Below are positions 7,434-16,833 of a stretch of 64,000 nt of DNA, one piece after another. How positions within the stretch are numbered: position 1 is the first letter of the stretch; each line of letters opens with the position of its first letter. This stretch comes from Streptomyces sp. NRRL S-244. GTDB lineage: Bacteria; Actinomycetota; Actinomycetes; Streptomycetales; Streptomycetaceae. The notes beneath the pieces are model-generated. The model was not told where the DNA came from. It saw only the letters and a program-made list of their open reading frames with translations, and searched no databases. The position numbers and the translations under genes are program-made. The stretch covers positions 29,050-93,049 of the forward strand of contig NZ_JOCX01000023.1 of the NCBI RefSeq assembly GCF_000717915.1. The letters are read 5' to 3'.

Positions 7434-8639
7434 GTGCCCCAACCCGAACGTGAGCATTCCCCCGCGCATCCCGCTCCCGCCCATCCGCACGCCGCGACGC
7501 TGCGCCGGCTGGAGAAGTCCTCCGGCCGGCTCGCCGCGAACGCGATCGCCCGCATGGACGAGACCCTGCCGTGGTACCGGGCGATGCCCCCGGAGAACCG
7601 GTCCTGGATCGGCCTGGTCGCGCAGGCCGGCATCGCCGCGTTCACGGAGTGGTTCCGGCACCCGGAGACTCCGCAGGCGATCTCCACGGACGTCTTCGGG
7701 ACGGCTCCGCGCGAGCTGACCCGGGCGATCACCCTGCGCCAGACGGTGGAGATGGTCCGGACGACGATCGAGGTCATGGAGACCGCGATCGAGGAGGTCG
7801 CGGCCCCGGGCGACGAGTCGATCCTGCGCGAGGCGCTGCTGGTGTACGCCCGGGAGATCGCGTTCGCGACGGCCCAGGTGTACGCGCAGGCCGCCGAGGC
7901 GCGCGGGGCGTGGGACGCCCGGCTGGAGTCCCTGGTCGTGAACGCGGTGCTGTCCGGCGAGGCGGACGAGGGCGCGCTGTCGCGGGCCGCCGCACTTGGC
8001 TGGAACTCGCCGGAGCACGTGTGCGTGGTGCTCGGCACCGCACCGGAGGGCGACAGCGAGCTGACGGTCGAGGCGATCCGGCGCGCGGCCCGGCACCACA
8101 AGCTCCAGGTCCTGACGGGTGTGCTCGGCGACCGCCTCGTCGTGATCGCGGGCGGCAGCGACAACCCGATCCAGGTGGCGAAGTCGCTGATCGGGCCGTT
8201 CGCGGCGGGCCCGGTGGTGGCCGGTCCGGTGGTGCCGGATCTGCTGAACGCGACCAAGTCCGCGCAGGCGGCGGCAGCCGGGCTGAAGGCGTGTACGGCC
8301 TGGCAGGACGCCCCGCGGCCGGTGCTGGCCGACGATCTCCTGCCCGAGCGCGCGATCGCCTCGGATCCCTCCGCCCGGGAACAGTTGGTGGAGGAGATCT
8401 ACAGACCGCTGGAAGAGGCGGGGTCGGCGTTGCTGGAGACGCTGAGCGTGTATCTGGAGCAGGCGAGCAGCCTGGAGGGGGCTGCGCGGATGCTGTTCGT
8501 GCACCCGAACACGGTGCGCTACCGGCTGCGACGTGTGACCGACGTCACCGGCTGGTCGCCGTCGGATGTCCGATCTGCGTTCACGCTGCGGATCGCCTTG
8601 ATCCTCGGGCGTCTGGCCGACGGCGATCAGCAGTCCTAG
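7434..8639 (+). CDS. fasR: FasR, PucR/CdaR-type regulator of fatty acid synthesis
   Basis: This 401-residue regulator lies directly upstream of fabD, the position of FasR in Streptomyces, where it is known to activate the fab genes. The N-terminal and middle parts are helical sensor regions (VEMVRTTIEVMETAIEEV). A GGDEF-like/CdaR middle segment follows (VCVVLGTAPEGDSELTVEAI). The C-terminus is a PucR helix-turn-helix: YLEQASSLEGAARMLFVHPN, then TVRYRLRRVTDVTGW. The start is the GTG at 7434; upstream Met codons in the same frame belong to non-coding sequence opposite the pirin gene. Its likely target is the region 8640-8728. Identification rests on gene position and domain layout. Confidence 0.88.
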   Translation: MPQPEREHSPAHPAPAHPHAATLRRLEKSSGRLAANAIARMDETLPWYRAMPPENRSWIGLVAQAGIAAFTEWFRHPETPQAISTDVFGTAPRELTRAITLRQTVEMVRTTIEVMETAIEEVAAPGDESILREALLVYAREIAFATAQVYAQAAEARGAWDARLESLVVNAVLSGEADEGALSRAAALGWNSPEHVCVVLGTAPEGDSELTVEAIRRAARHHKLQVLTGVLGDRLVVIAGGSDNPIQVAKSLIGPFAAGPVVAGPVVPDLLNATKSAQAAAAGLKACTAWQDAPRPVLADDLLPERAIASDPSAREQLVEEIYRPLEEAGSALLETLSVYLEQASSLEGAARMLFVHPNTVRYRLRRVTDVTGWSPSDVRSAFTLRIALILGRLADGDQQS

Positions 8640-8640
8640 A

Positions 8641-8728
8641 CTTTTGTCGGACATCAACAATTACCCCGACGGTTCTTCGTCCCTGTCCCCACGGGCGGCG
8701 GGGACCGTCCACAAGAGAGAGTGTGAGG
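8641..8728 (+). promoter_or_regulatory. fabD leader with candidate FasR site
   Basis: This is the gap between fasR and fabD. It contains an inverted repeat GTCGG-N15-CCGAC at 8646-8670, within an unusually AT-rich patch. A weak hairpin (GTCCCC at 8685-8690 with GGGGAC at 8700-8705) follows. AAGAGAGAG ahead of the start is the ribosome site. FasR is known to bind upstream of fabD in Streptomyces; that this repeat is the site is inference. Confidence 0.4.
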
Positions 8729-9646
8729 GTGCTCGTACTCGTCGCTCCCGGCCAAGGCGCACAGACGCCCGGCTTCCTGACTCCCTGGCTCGACCTCCCC
8801 GGCGCCGCTGACCGCGTCGCCGCCTGGTCCGACGCCATCGGGCTCGACCTTGCCCACTACGGCACGAAGGCGGACGCGGACGAGATCCGCGACACGGCGG
8901 TGGCGCAGCCGCTGCTGGTGGCCGCCGGTCTCCTGTCCGCTTCGGCCCTCGGCTCCCCTGCGGCCTTCGGCGCCGTCGCGGGCCACAGCGTCGGCGAGAT
9001 CACCGCCGCCGCGTACGCCGGTGTGCTGTCGGACGCGGACGCGCTGTCGTTCGTACGGACCCGCGGTCTGGCGATGGCCGAGGCCGCCGCCGTCACCGAG
9101 ACGGGCATGGCCGCGGTGCTCGGGGGCGACCAGGCCGTGGTCGTCGCGCACCTGGAGAAGCTGGGTCTGACCCCGGCCAACATCAACGGCGCGGGCCAGA
9201 TCGTCGCCGCAGGAACGATGGAGCAGATCGAGGCCCTGGTGGCCGAGAAGCCCGAGGGCTCCATGAAGGTCGTCGCCCTCAAGGTCGCGGGCGCCTTCCA
9301 CACGCACCACATGGCTCCCGCGGTCGCCACGCTGGAGAAGGCCGCGCAGGCCCTCGCCCCGGCCGACCCGGAGCTGAAGTACGTCTCGAACAAGGACGGC
9401 CACGTCGTCACCACGGGCGCCGACGTCGTCGCCCGCCTGGTCGGCCAGGTCGCGAACCCGGTCCGCTGGGACCTGTGCATGGAGACGTTCGGCGAGCTGG
9501 GCGTCACCGGGATCATCGAGCTCAGTCCGGGTGGCACCCTGACGGGTCTGGCCAAGCGCGCGCTCAAGGGCGTGCCGGCCGTGGCCCTGAAGACCCCGGA
9601 CGATCTCGAAAAGGCCGCCGCGCTCGTCGCCGAGCACGCGGCCTGA
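8729..9646 (+). CDS. fabD: Malonyl-CoA:ACP transacylase FabD
   Basis: FabD loads malonyl units from malonyl-CoA onto ACP for fatty acid (and sometimes polyketide) synthesis. The 305-residue protein has the acyltransferase motifs APGQGAQ at the N-terminus, the nucleophile GHSVGE with Ser87, and the catalytic His191 in AGAFHTHHM. LSPGGTLTGL lies near the end. Two GTG codons are possible, at 8723 and 8729. The second gives MLVLVAPGQG, the usual Streptomyces N-terminus, and sits about 7 bases after AAGAGAGAG, so it was chosen. It is the first gene of the fabD-fabH-acpP-fabF operon; fabH follows after 19 bases. Confidence 0.95.
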   Translation: MLVLVAPGQGAQTPGFLTPWLDLPGAADRVAAWSDAIGLDLAHYGTKADADEIRDTAVAQPLLVAAGLLSASALGSPAAFGAVAGHSVGEITAAAYAGVLSDADALSFVRTRGLAMAEAAAVTETGMAAVLGGDQAVVVAHLEKLGLTPANINGAGQIVAAGTMEQIEALVAEKPEGSMKVVALKVAGAFHTHHMAPAVATLEKAAQALAPADPELKYVSNKDGHVVTTGADVVARLVGQVANPVRWDLCMETFGELGVTGIIELSPGGTLTGLAKRALKGVPAVALKTPDDLEKAAALVAEHAA

Positions 9647-9665
9647 GAGAAGGAGCCCACACAGC

Positions 9666-10670
<1,005 letters not shown>

Positions 10671-10728
10671 GGTCCGGGAAGCACATCCCGCCCCGCATCA
10701 CCCCAGTTAGCTATAGAAGGAGCGCCAC

Positions 10729-10977
10729 ATGGCCGCCACGCAGGAAGAGATCATCGCGGGCCTCGCGGACATCGTCAACGAGATCGCCGGCATCCCGGTC
10801 GAGGACGTCGAGTCCGAGAAGTCGTTCACCGACGACCTGGACGTCGACTCCCTGTCCATGGTCGAGGTCGTCGTCGCCGCCGAAGAGCGCTTCGACGTCA
10901 AGATCCCGGACGAGGACGTCAAGAACCTCAAGACGGTCGGCGACGCCGCGGACTACATCCTGAAGCACCAGGCCTGA
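10729..10977 (+). CDS. acpP: Acyl carrier protein
   Basis: This 82-residue acidic helical carrier holds the growing acyl chain on a phosphopantetheine arm. The attachment Ser is Ser41 in the motif DVDSLSMVEVV. Three main helices and the C-terminal LKTVGDAADYILKHQA are typical of primary-metabolism ACPs. The start ATG follows AGAAGGAGCGCCAC. It lies between fabH and fabF, so it is the fatty acid ACP rather than a polyketide one. Confidence 0.96.
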   Translation: MAATQEEIIAGLADIVNEIAGIPVEDVESEKSFTDDLDVDSLSMVEVVVAAEERFDVKIPDEDVKNLKTVGDAADYILKHQA

Positions 10978-11056
10978 GCCTGACGAGCGTTTGTCGCCAC
11001 CTGGCGGTGGCGCCGTGACAATTCAGCACCCCCTTAGACGTGGAGAAAGAATTCCT

Positions 11057-12322
11057 GTGAGCCCGACCAATCGCACCGTGGTCGTCACCGGTATCGGCGC
11101 AACCACTCCGCTGGGTGGCGACAGCGCTTCGACCTGGGAAGGTCTGCTCGCCGGCCGGTCCGGCGTCTCGCCCCTGGAAGGCGAGCGCTTCGCCGAACTG
11201 CCGGTCCGCATCGCCGCACAGGCCGCCGTGGACCCGAGCGAGGTACTGCCCCGCCCGCTGGCCCGCAAGCTCGACCGCTCGGCGCAGTTCGCCCTCATCG
11301 CGGCCCGTGAGGCCTGGGCGGACGCGGGTTACACCGCTCCCGCCGGCGAGGACGAAGCCATCGCCCCCGAGCGTCTGGGCACCGTGATCGCCTCCGGTAT
11401 CGGCGGCGTCACCACCCTGCTCGACCAGTACGACGTACTGAAGGAAAAGGGTGTGCGCCGGGTCTCCCCGCACACCGTCCCCATGCTCATGCCGAACGGC
11501 CCGTCGGCCAACGTCGGCCTGGAGGTGAACGCCCAGGCGGGCGTGCACACCCCGGTCAGCGCGTGCGCCTCCGGCGCCGAGGCCATCGGCTACGCCGTCG
11601 AGATGATCCGTACCGGCCGCGCCGACGTGGTCGTCGCGGGCGGCACCGAGGCGGCGATCCACCCGCTGCCGATCGCCGCGTTCGCCAACATGATGGCGAT
11701 GTCCAAGAACAACGAGAACCCGCAGCAGGCCTCCCGCCCGTACGACAAGGCCCGCGACGGCTTCGTCCTCGGCGAGGGCGCGGGCGTCGTCATCCTGGAG
11801 TCCGCCGAGCACGCCGCCGCGCGCGGCGCCCGGGTCTACTGCGAGGTGCTGGGCCAGGGGCTGTCCGCGGACAGCCACCACATCGCGCAGCCGGAGCCGA
11901 CCGGCCGCGGTGTCGCGGCCGCGGTGCAGAACCTGCTGGACAACACGGGTCTCGACCCGGCCGAACTGGTCCACCTGAACGCGCACGCCACGTCGACCCC
12001 GCAGGGTGACACGGCCGAGCTGAAGGCCCTGCGCAAGGTCCTGGGCGACGACCTCGACCACATCGCGATCTCCGCGACCAAGTCGATGACCGGCCACCTG
12101 CTGGGCGGCGCCGGCGGTATCGAGACCGTCGCGACCGTGCTCGCGCTGTACCACCGGATCGCCCCGGCGACCATCAACGTCGACGACCTCGACGACGACA
12201 TCGACGCGGACATCGTCGTCGGCGAGCCGCGCAAGCTGCCGGCCGACGGCCCGATCTCCGCGATCAACAACTCGTTCGGCTTCGGCGGCCACAACGTGAC
12301 GCTGGCCTTCCGCAGCGTCTAG
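11057..12322 (+). CDS. fabF: Beta-ketoacyl-ACP synthase II FabF
   Basis: FabF elongates acyl-ACP with malonyl-ACP. With the GTG start at 11057 (VSPTNRTVVVTGIG) it has 421 residues. An upstream in-frame ATG at 10991 would add a tail with no family support, while GGAGAAAGAA precedes 11057. Active-site residues are Cys170 (VSACASGAEA), His310 (NAHATSTPQGD) and His347 (KSMTGHLLGGAGG). The C-terminus NNSFGFGGHNVTL is the usual KAS gate loop. It is the last gene of the fab operon, followed by a strong hairpin at 12341-12378. Confidence 0.95.
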   Translation: MSPTNRTVVVTGIGATTPLGGDSASTWEGLLAGRSGVSPLEGERFAELPVRIAAQAAVDPSEVLPRPLARKLDRSAQFALIAAREAWADAGYTAPAGEDEAIAPERLGTVIASGIGGVTTLLDQYDVLKEKGVRRVSPHTVPMLMPNGPSANVGLEVNAQAGVHTPVSACASGAEAIGYAVEMIRTGRADVVVAGGTEAAIHPLPIAAFANMMAMSKNNENPQQASRPYDKARDGFVLGEGAGVVILESAEHAAARGARVYCEVLGQGLSADSHHIAQPEPTGRGVAAAVQNLLDNTGLDPAELVHLNAHATSTPQGDTAELKALRKVLGDDLDHIAISATKSMTGHLLGGAGGIETVATVLALYHRIAPATINVDDLDDDIDADIVVGEPRKLPADGPISAINNSFGFGGHNVTLAFRSV

Positions 12323-12340
12323 TCGACGAGCAGTACGTAC

Positions 12341-12378
12341 GAAAGGGCCCGCCCGGCACTCGCCGGGCGGGCCCTTTC
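12341..12378. terminator. Bidirectional terminator between fabF and the DUF3145 gene
   Basis: A perfect 17-bp stem (12341-12357 with 12362-12378) has a 4-base ACTC loop and ends in CCCTTTCC. It lies between two converging genes, so it can serve both strands. Confidence 0.85.
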
Positions 12379-12413
12379 CGTATGCCCTGTGCCGTATGCC
12401 CCGGACCCGGGAC

Positions 12414-12908
12414 TCAGACGACCTGGTGGAGCCAGCGGACCGGGGCGCCCTCGCCCGCGTAGCGGAAGGGCTCCAGCTCGTCGTCCCAGGGCTTGCCGAG
12501 CAGTTTGGCGATCTCCGCCTCCAGGTCGGTCTCGCCGCGCGCGGACCGGGCGAGGGCGGCGCGCAGCCGGTCCTCGGGGATCAGGATGTCGCCGTGCATG
12601 CCGGTGACGGCGTGGAAGATGCCGAGCTCCGGGGTGGAGCTGTAGCGCTCGCCCTCGGCGGTGGGGCAGGGTTCGGCGGTCACCTCGAAGCGCAGCAGGT
12701 GCCAGCCGCGCAGCGCGGACGCGAGCTTCGACGCGGTGCCCGCTTCGGCCTGCCACGAGAACTCGGCTCTCCAGGTGCCGGGGGATGCGGGCTGCCTGAT
12801 CCAGTCGAGGTTCACCCGCACCCCGAGCACGCCCGCAACAGCCCATTCCACGTGCGGGCAGAGCGCGCGCGGAGCGGAATGCACGTACAGAACTCCACGT
12901 GTCGTCAC
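12414..12908 (-). CDS. DUF3145 family protein
   Basis: This 164-residue protein is of unknown function in a family found across actinobacteria, often beside the fab cluster as here. It begins VTTRGVLYVHSAPRALCPHVEWAVAG and has conserved patches GTWRAEFSWQAEAGTASKLAS and PGIFHAVTGMHGD-like (ELGIFHAVTGMHGDIL). It ends with a WDDELEPFRYAGEGAPVRWL motif. No membrane segment or signal peptide is visible. The GTG at 12908 follows GGAGGT by four bases. An AT-rich stretch upstream (12940-13000) should hold the promoter. It converges on fabF. Confidence 0.85.
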   Translation of the reverse strand: MTTRGVLYVHSAPRALCPHVEWAVAGVLGVRVNLDWIRQPASPGTWRAEFSWQAEAGTASKLASALRGWHLLRFEVTAEPCPTAEGERYSSTPELGIFHAVTGMHGDILIPEDRLRAALARSARGETDLEAEIAKLLGKPWDDELEPFRYAGEGAPVRWLHQVV

Positions 12909-12939
12909 CGGGACCTCCAGTGTGGGACGAGGTCGGGAA

Positions 12940-13000
12940 TAAACTCCAGAAAACGGACAGTATGTGACGTGATGTAATGTAACGGAAATTATTTGACATT
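12940..13000. promoter_or_regulatory. AT-rich divergent control region
   Basis: This is one of the most AT-rich patches of the window, between the divergent DUF3145 and GDSL genes. It contains three quasi-direct copies of ATGTRAYG between about 12962 and 12984 and a TTGACA at 12993-12998. On the minus strand TACTGT (12962-12957) could be the -10 of the DUF3145 gene. The exact promoter elements are uncertain. Confidence 0.35.
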
Positions 13001-13158
13001 GCGCCACGGGACCTGCGGCCGAAACGCCACGGGAAAAAGCTACCGTGCGCCAGGGGTCATGGTGTGACGTACGGTCGGTCCGAGGCTGCCAAACGCAGAG
13101 CATTCACTCAGCAGGACGCCCCCGGAGGACGCGGGGCGACGAGGAGGGGAACCACCCG

Positions 13159-14067
13159 ATGCGCACCACCGCCACGCGACGCCGCGCGCGCACGTCCCGG
13201 CGCCGGAGCCTCGCGGGCGCGGGCGCGGCGGCGGTCCTCCTGGCCGGGGTGCTGACCGGGTGTCAGTCGGGCGGGTCGGACACGGAGGGTGAGCGCGGGG
13301 CGCAGGCCGGGCCGCGCTGGAACACCGCGCCCGCGTCGCTCGCCGCCGTCGGCGATTCCATCACGCGGGGTTTCGACGCCTGTTCGGTCCTGGCGGACTG
13401 CCCCGAGGTCTCCTGGGCCACCGGGAGCGATCCCGCCGTCCACTCACTGGCCGCCCGGCTGCTCGGCGAGGCCGAGGTGCCGGCGCGCAGCTGGAACCAC
13501 GCGGTGACGGGTTCCCGGATGGCGGACCTGGCGGGGCAGCTGGCCTCGGCCGCGGAGCACAAGCCCGACCTGGTCACGGTGATGGTGGGCTCGAACGACG
13601 CCTGCCGGCCGACGGCTTCGTCGATGACGCCGGTGGCGGAGTTCCGCGCCGGTTTCGAGAAGGCCCTCGCCGGTCTGCGCGCGGCCTCCCCCGCGTCCCA
13701 GGTGTACGTATCCAGCGTGCCGGACCTGCAGCGGCTGTGGGAGCAGGGCAAGGACACCCCCGTGGTGCGGCAGATCTGGAAGCTGGGGATCTGTCAGTCG
13801 ATGCTGGCGGACCCGCTGTCGGCGGCCGCGGGGGCGACGGCCCGGCGCGAGCAGGTGCGGGCAAGGGTGGTCGAGTACAACGAGGTGCTCCGCGAGGTCT
13901 GCTCGAAGGACGCGCTGTGCCGCTACGACGGCGGCGCGGTGTTCCAGTACCCGTTCGCCGCGGACCAGTTGAGCCACTGGGACTGGTTCCACCCGGGCAA
14001 GGACGGGCAGGCCCGGCTCGCGGAGCTGGCGCACCGCCAGGTGACGGCGGCCGAACCGCCGCGCTGA
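13159..14067 (+). CDS. SGNH/GDSL hydrolase lipoprotein
   Basis: This exported esterase-like protein has 302 residues. The N-terminus has twin-arginine-rich positive residues, a hydrophobic core and a lipobox VLTGC with Cys35, so the mature protein should be lipid-anchored outside the membrane. Block I is AAVGDSITRG with Ser67. Block III is MVGSNDACR, and block V is DWFHPGKDGQARLAE with the Asp and His. This spacing fits the SGNH family. The substrate is unknown. The ATG at 13159 follows GAGGAGGGGA. A 14-bp terminator hairpin follows the gene. Confidence 0.85.
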   Translation: MRTTATRRRARTSRRRSLAGAGAAAVLLAGVLTGCQSGGSDTEGERGAQAGPRWNTAPASLAAVGDSITRGFDACSVLADCPEVSWATGSDPAVHSLAARLLGEAEVPARSWNHAVTGSRMADLAGQLASAAEHKPDLVTVMVGSNDACRPTASSMTPVAEFRAGFEKALAGLRAASPASQVYVSSVPDLQRLWEQGKDTPVVRQIWKLGICQSMLADPLSAAAGATARREQVRARVVEYNEVLREVCSKDALCRYDGGAVFQYPFAADQLSHWDWFHPGKDGQARLAELAHRQVTAAEPPR

Positions 14068-14081
14068 TGTGAGGCACATGG

Positions 14082-14117
14082 GGACCGGGGGCGGGTGTCA
14101 GGGCCCGCCCCCGGTCC
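14082..14117. terminator. Bidirectional terminator hairpin
   Basis: GGACCGGGGGCGGG (14082-14095) pairs perfectly with CCCGCCCCCGGTCC (14104-14117) around an 8-base loop. It lies between the converging GDSL and GH3 genes. There is no T run. Confidence 0.7.
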
Positions 14118-14151
14118 GGTTCATGGGTGACTTCCGGCCAACCCGGAGGTT

Positions 14152-16629
14152 CTAGACCTCCAGGGTCGCCGTCAGCCGCGTGTCGCCGTGGGCGCGGCTC
14201 GCGCGGACCTCGTAGGAGCCGCCGATCCGCTGCCAGCGGCCGGCCCGCTCGTCCCAGATCTCGAAGGCGCGGGCGGGCAGCGCGATCTCGGCCTCGACGC
14301 TCTCGCCGGGGCCCGCCTCGACGCCCGCGAACGCGGCCAGCCAGCTCGCCGGACGCTCCACCGCCGCGCCCTGCGCGCCGTCGGACGCCTCGGCGACGGG
14401 GGCGAGGTAGAGCTGGACGACCTCGCGGCCGGGCCGCGTGCCGGTGTTGGTGACGCGGACCCGGGCGGTGGTCCCGGTGACCTCCAGGGACTCGTACGCC
14501 CAGTCGGTGTAGCCGAGGCCGTGCCCGAACGGGAAGGCGGGGGCGATGGCGTGGCGCTCGTACGCCCGGTAGCCGATGAAGAGGCCCTCGGTGTACTCCA
14601 GGCGCCCCTCGGCCGGGATCACCTCGGTGACCGGCGCGTCGGCGAACCGCGCGGGCCAGGTGGTGGGCAGTCGCCCGCCCGGCTCCGCGAGCCCGAGCAG
14701 TACGTCGGCCAGCGCGGCCCCGCCCTCCTGCCCGGGGAACCAGGTCAGGAGTACGGCGGCCACCTCGTCCCGCCACGGCAGCTCGACCGGGGATCCGGCG
14801 TTGACGACGACCACGGTGTTCGGGTTGGCGGCGGCGACGGCGCGCACGAGGTCGTCCTGGCGGCCCGGCAGGCACAGGTCGCGCCGGTCGAAGCCCTCGG
14901 ACTCCACGCGCTCGGTGGTGGCGATGACCACGACGGCGGTGTCGGCGGCGCGGGCGGCGGCCACGGCCTCGGCGATCAGCTCGTCGGCGTCGCGCTGCGG
15001 GCCGAGGTGGAGCAGCGAGAACATGATCGCCTTGAGCGGCAGGGTGCTCGTGTCGGGGACCTGGAAGGTCAGCGAGACCTCGACGGCCTCGCCCTCGGCG
15101 AGGGTGACGCGGGCGCGTTCGCTGGGGGCGCCGAAGAAGGCCTCGAACGGGTCGGCCTCGTTGCCCATCGGCTGGACGCCGTCCCAGAGGGGCTCGCCGC
15201 CGACGGCCAGGCTGAACGCCCCGAGCCCGCGGGTGCCGAAGGCGTGCTCGCCGCTCTCGCGCGGCACGAACGTACCGGTGACCTCGATGCTCGCCATGGT
15301 CTCGTACGAGGCGCCCGCCGGCAGGTCGTCGCCGATCCACTGGACCTGGCCGGTCGGCAGGCTGCCCTCGCCGAGGACGGCCCCGGAGGCGTCGCGGCAG
15401 ATCGCGCGGAGCTCGAAGCCCTTGTCGGCGGGGGTGAGTTCATCGGAGGGGTCGGCGCCGACGGCGAAGGTCAGGGCGCCTTCCGGGAGGGCGGCGGTCA
15501 GCCCGTCCAGCGGGGAGACGATCCGCTCGGGGAAGACGGTGGCCGAGCCGCCGCCGAGGACGCGGGCGTCGCGGGCGGCGGCGCCGAGCAGGGCGACGGT
15601 GCGGCCGGGGGCGGCGTCCAGCGGGAGGGCGCGCCGCTCGCCGGAGACGGCCTCGTTGCGTACGAGGACGAAGCCGCGGGCGGCGAGCTCGCGGGCCAGC
15701 GCCTGGCCGTCGATCGGGGCCGGGGCCTCGGTGACGACGGCGGGCGCGCCCTCCAGGATCCCGACGCGGGCGGCGAGGCGCAGGACGTTGCGCACGGCCT
15801 CGTCCACGGCGGACTCGGGGACCTCCCCGGCCCGGACGGCCGCGGCGAGGGCGGGCCCGTAGACGGTCTGCGGTCCGGGCATGGCGACGTCGAGGCCGCC
15901 GAGGATGTCGCCGGTGGTGGAGCGGGCGGCCATCCAGTCGGAGACGTTGTACCCGTCGAAGCCCCATTCGCCGCGCAGGACCTCGTTCACGAGGTACCGG
16001 TGCTCGGTCATCGTCGTGCCGTTGACCTGGTTGTACGCCGTCATGATGCCCCAGGGGTGGGCGCTCGCGACGATGGCCTCGAAGGGCGCCAGGTACAGCT
16101 CGCGCAGCGGGCGCGGGGCGATGACGCTGTCGACGGTGAAGCGCTCGGTCTCGGCGTCGTTGCCGACGAAGTGCTTGACGGTGGTGCCGACACCGCCGTC
16201 CTGGACGCCGTTCACGTAGCCGGTGCCGATGGCGCCGGTGAGGTACGGGTCCTCGGAGTAGCACTCGAAGTGCCGGCCGCCCAGCGGGGAGCGGTGCAGG
16301 TTGACGGTGGGGGCGAGGAGGACGTGGACGCCCTTGCGGCGGGCCTCCTGGGCGAGGAGCCGGCCGGCGCGGCGGGCGAGCGCGGGGTCCCAGGCGGCGG
16401 CGAGCGCCGTGGGGGAGGGCAGGGCGATGGACGGGTCGTCGGCGGTCCAGCGCACGCCGCGGACCCCGATGGGGCCGTCGGACATGACCAGGGACTTCAG
16501 CCCGATCTCGGCGACGGCGGGCAGGGACCACATGTCCTGGCCGGCCAGCAGGCGGGCCTTGGTGTCGAGGTCCAGTTTGCCGAGCGCCGCCTCTACGGCG
16601 TCGTGGCGGACCTGATCGGCATCGGTCAC
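14152..16629 (-). CDS. Glycoside hydrolase family 3 protein (beta-glucosidase type)
   Basis: This 825-residue glycosidase has no signal peptide, so it acts inside the cell on imported glycosides. The N-terminal barrel carries KHF (Lys152-His153), and the nucleophile Asp231 lies in GFDGYNVSDWMA. The second alpha/beta domain begins around 300. A beta-rich insert at about 400-530 (IEVTGTFVPRESGEHAFGTR) looks like a PA14 domain. The C-terminal 80 residues form the Fn3-like domain (VRVTNTGTRPGREVVQLYL). The GTG at 16629 follows GAGGAGG. It is divergent from a TetR gene, which probably represses it. Preferred sugar is not readable. Confidence 0.9.
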   Translation of the reverse strand: MTDADQVRHDAVEAALGKLDLDTKARLLAGQDMWSLPAVAEIGLKSLVMSDGPIGVRGVRWTADDPSIALPSPTALAAAWDPALARRAGRLLAQEARRKGVHVLLAPTVNLHRSPLGGRHFECYSEDPYLTGAIGTGYVNGVQDGGVGTTVKHFVGNDAETERFTVDSVIAPRPLRELYLAPFEAIVASAHPWGIMTAYNQVNGTTMTEHRYLVNEVLRGEWGFDGYNVSDWMAARSTTGDILGGLDVAMPGPQTVYGPALAAAVRAGEVPESAVDEAVRNVLRLAARVGILEGAPAVVTEAPAPIDGQALARELAARGFVLVRNEAVSGERRALPLDAAPGRTVALLGAAARDARVLGGGSATVFPERIVSPLDGLTAALPEGALTFAVGADPSDELTPADKGFELRAICRDASGAVLGEGSLPTGQVQWIGDDLPAGASYETMASIEVTGTFVPRESGEHAFGTRGLGAFSLAVGGEPLWDGVQPMGNEADPFEAFFGAPSERARVTLAEGEAVEVSLTFQVPDTSTLPLKAIMFSLLHLGPQRDADELIAEAVAAARAADTAVVVIATTERVESEGFDRRDLCLPGRQDDLVRAVAAANPNTVVVVNAGSPVELPWRDEVAAVLLTWFPGQEGGAALADVLLGLAEPGGRLPTTWPARFADAPVTEVIPAEGRLEYTEGLFIGYRAYERHAIAPAFPFGHGLGYTDWAYESLEVTGTTARVRVTNTGTRPGREVVQLYLAPVAEASDGAQGAAVERPASWLAAFAGVEAGPGESVEAEIALPARAFEIWDERAGRWQRIGGSYEVRASRAHGDTRLTATLEV

Positions 16630-16833
16630 GGCCGTGCCTCCTCGTTGAGTGCGTGCGGGTGCGTGCGGCGGGGTGCGGTGCGGTGGGGTGGGGTGCGGTG
16701 GGGGTGTCCCCCATCGTGGACCCGATACCGGTAGAGCGGTAGGGTTCGTAATGTGTTCGTGATATTCCGATAACGTACGTACGGTCCCGCCGCCGATGCG
16801 GGGCACGGCGTGAGCGGAAGAGGTGCCGGGGCG
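16630..16833. promoter_or_regulatory. Divergent GH3/TetR control region
   Basis: This is about 200 bases between two divergent starts. It holds an inverted repeat TACCG-N6-CGGTA (16726-16741) and a perfect palindrome CGTACGTACG (16774-16783). Both are candidate TetR operators. The part near the GH3 start is G-rich low-complexity sequence. Confidence 0.4.

Noticed and set aside
14188..16734. An 848-codon plus-strand frame opposite the GH3 gene
   Set aside because: Composition is Gly/Asp/Val/Arg low complexity with no family resemblance. The opposite strand encodes a complete GH3 enzyme.
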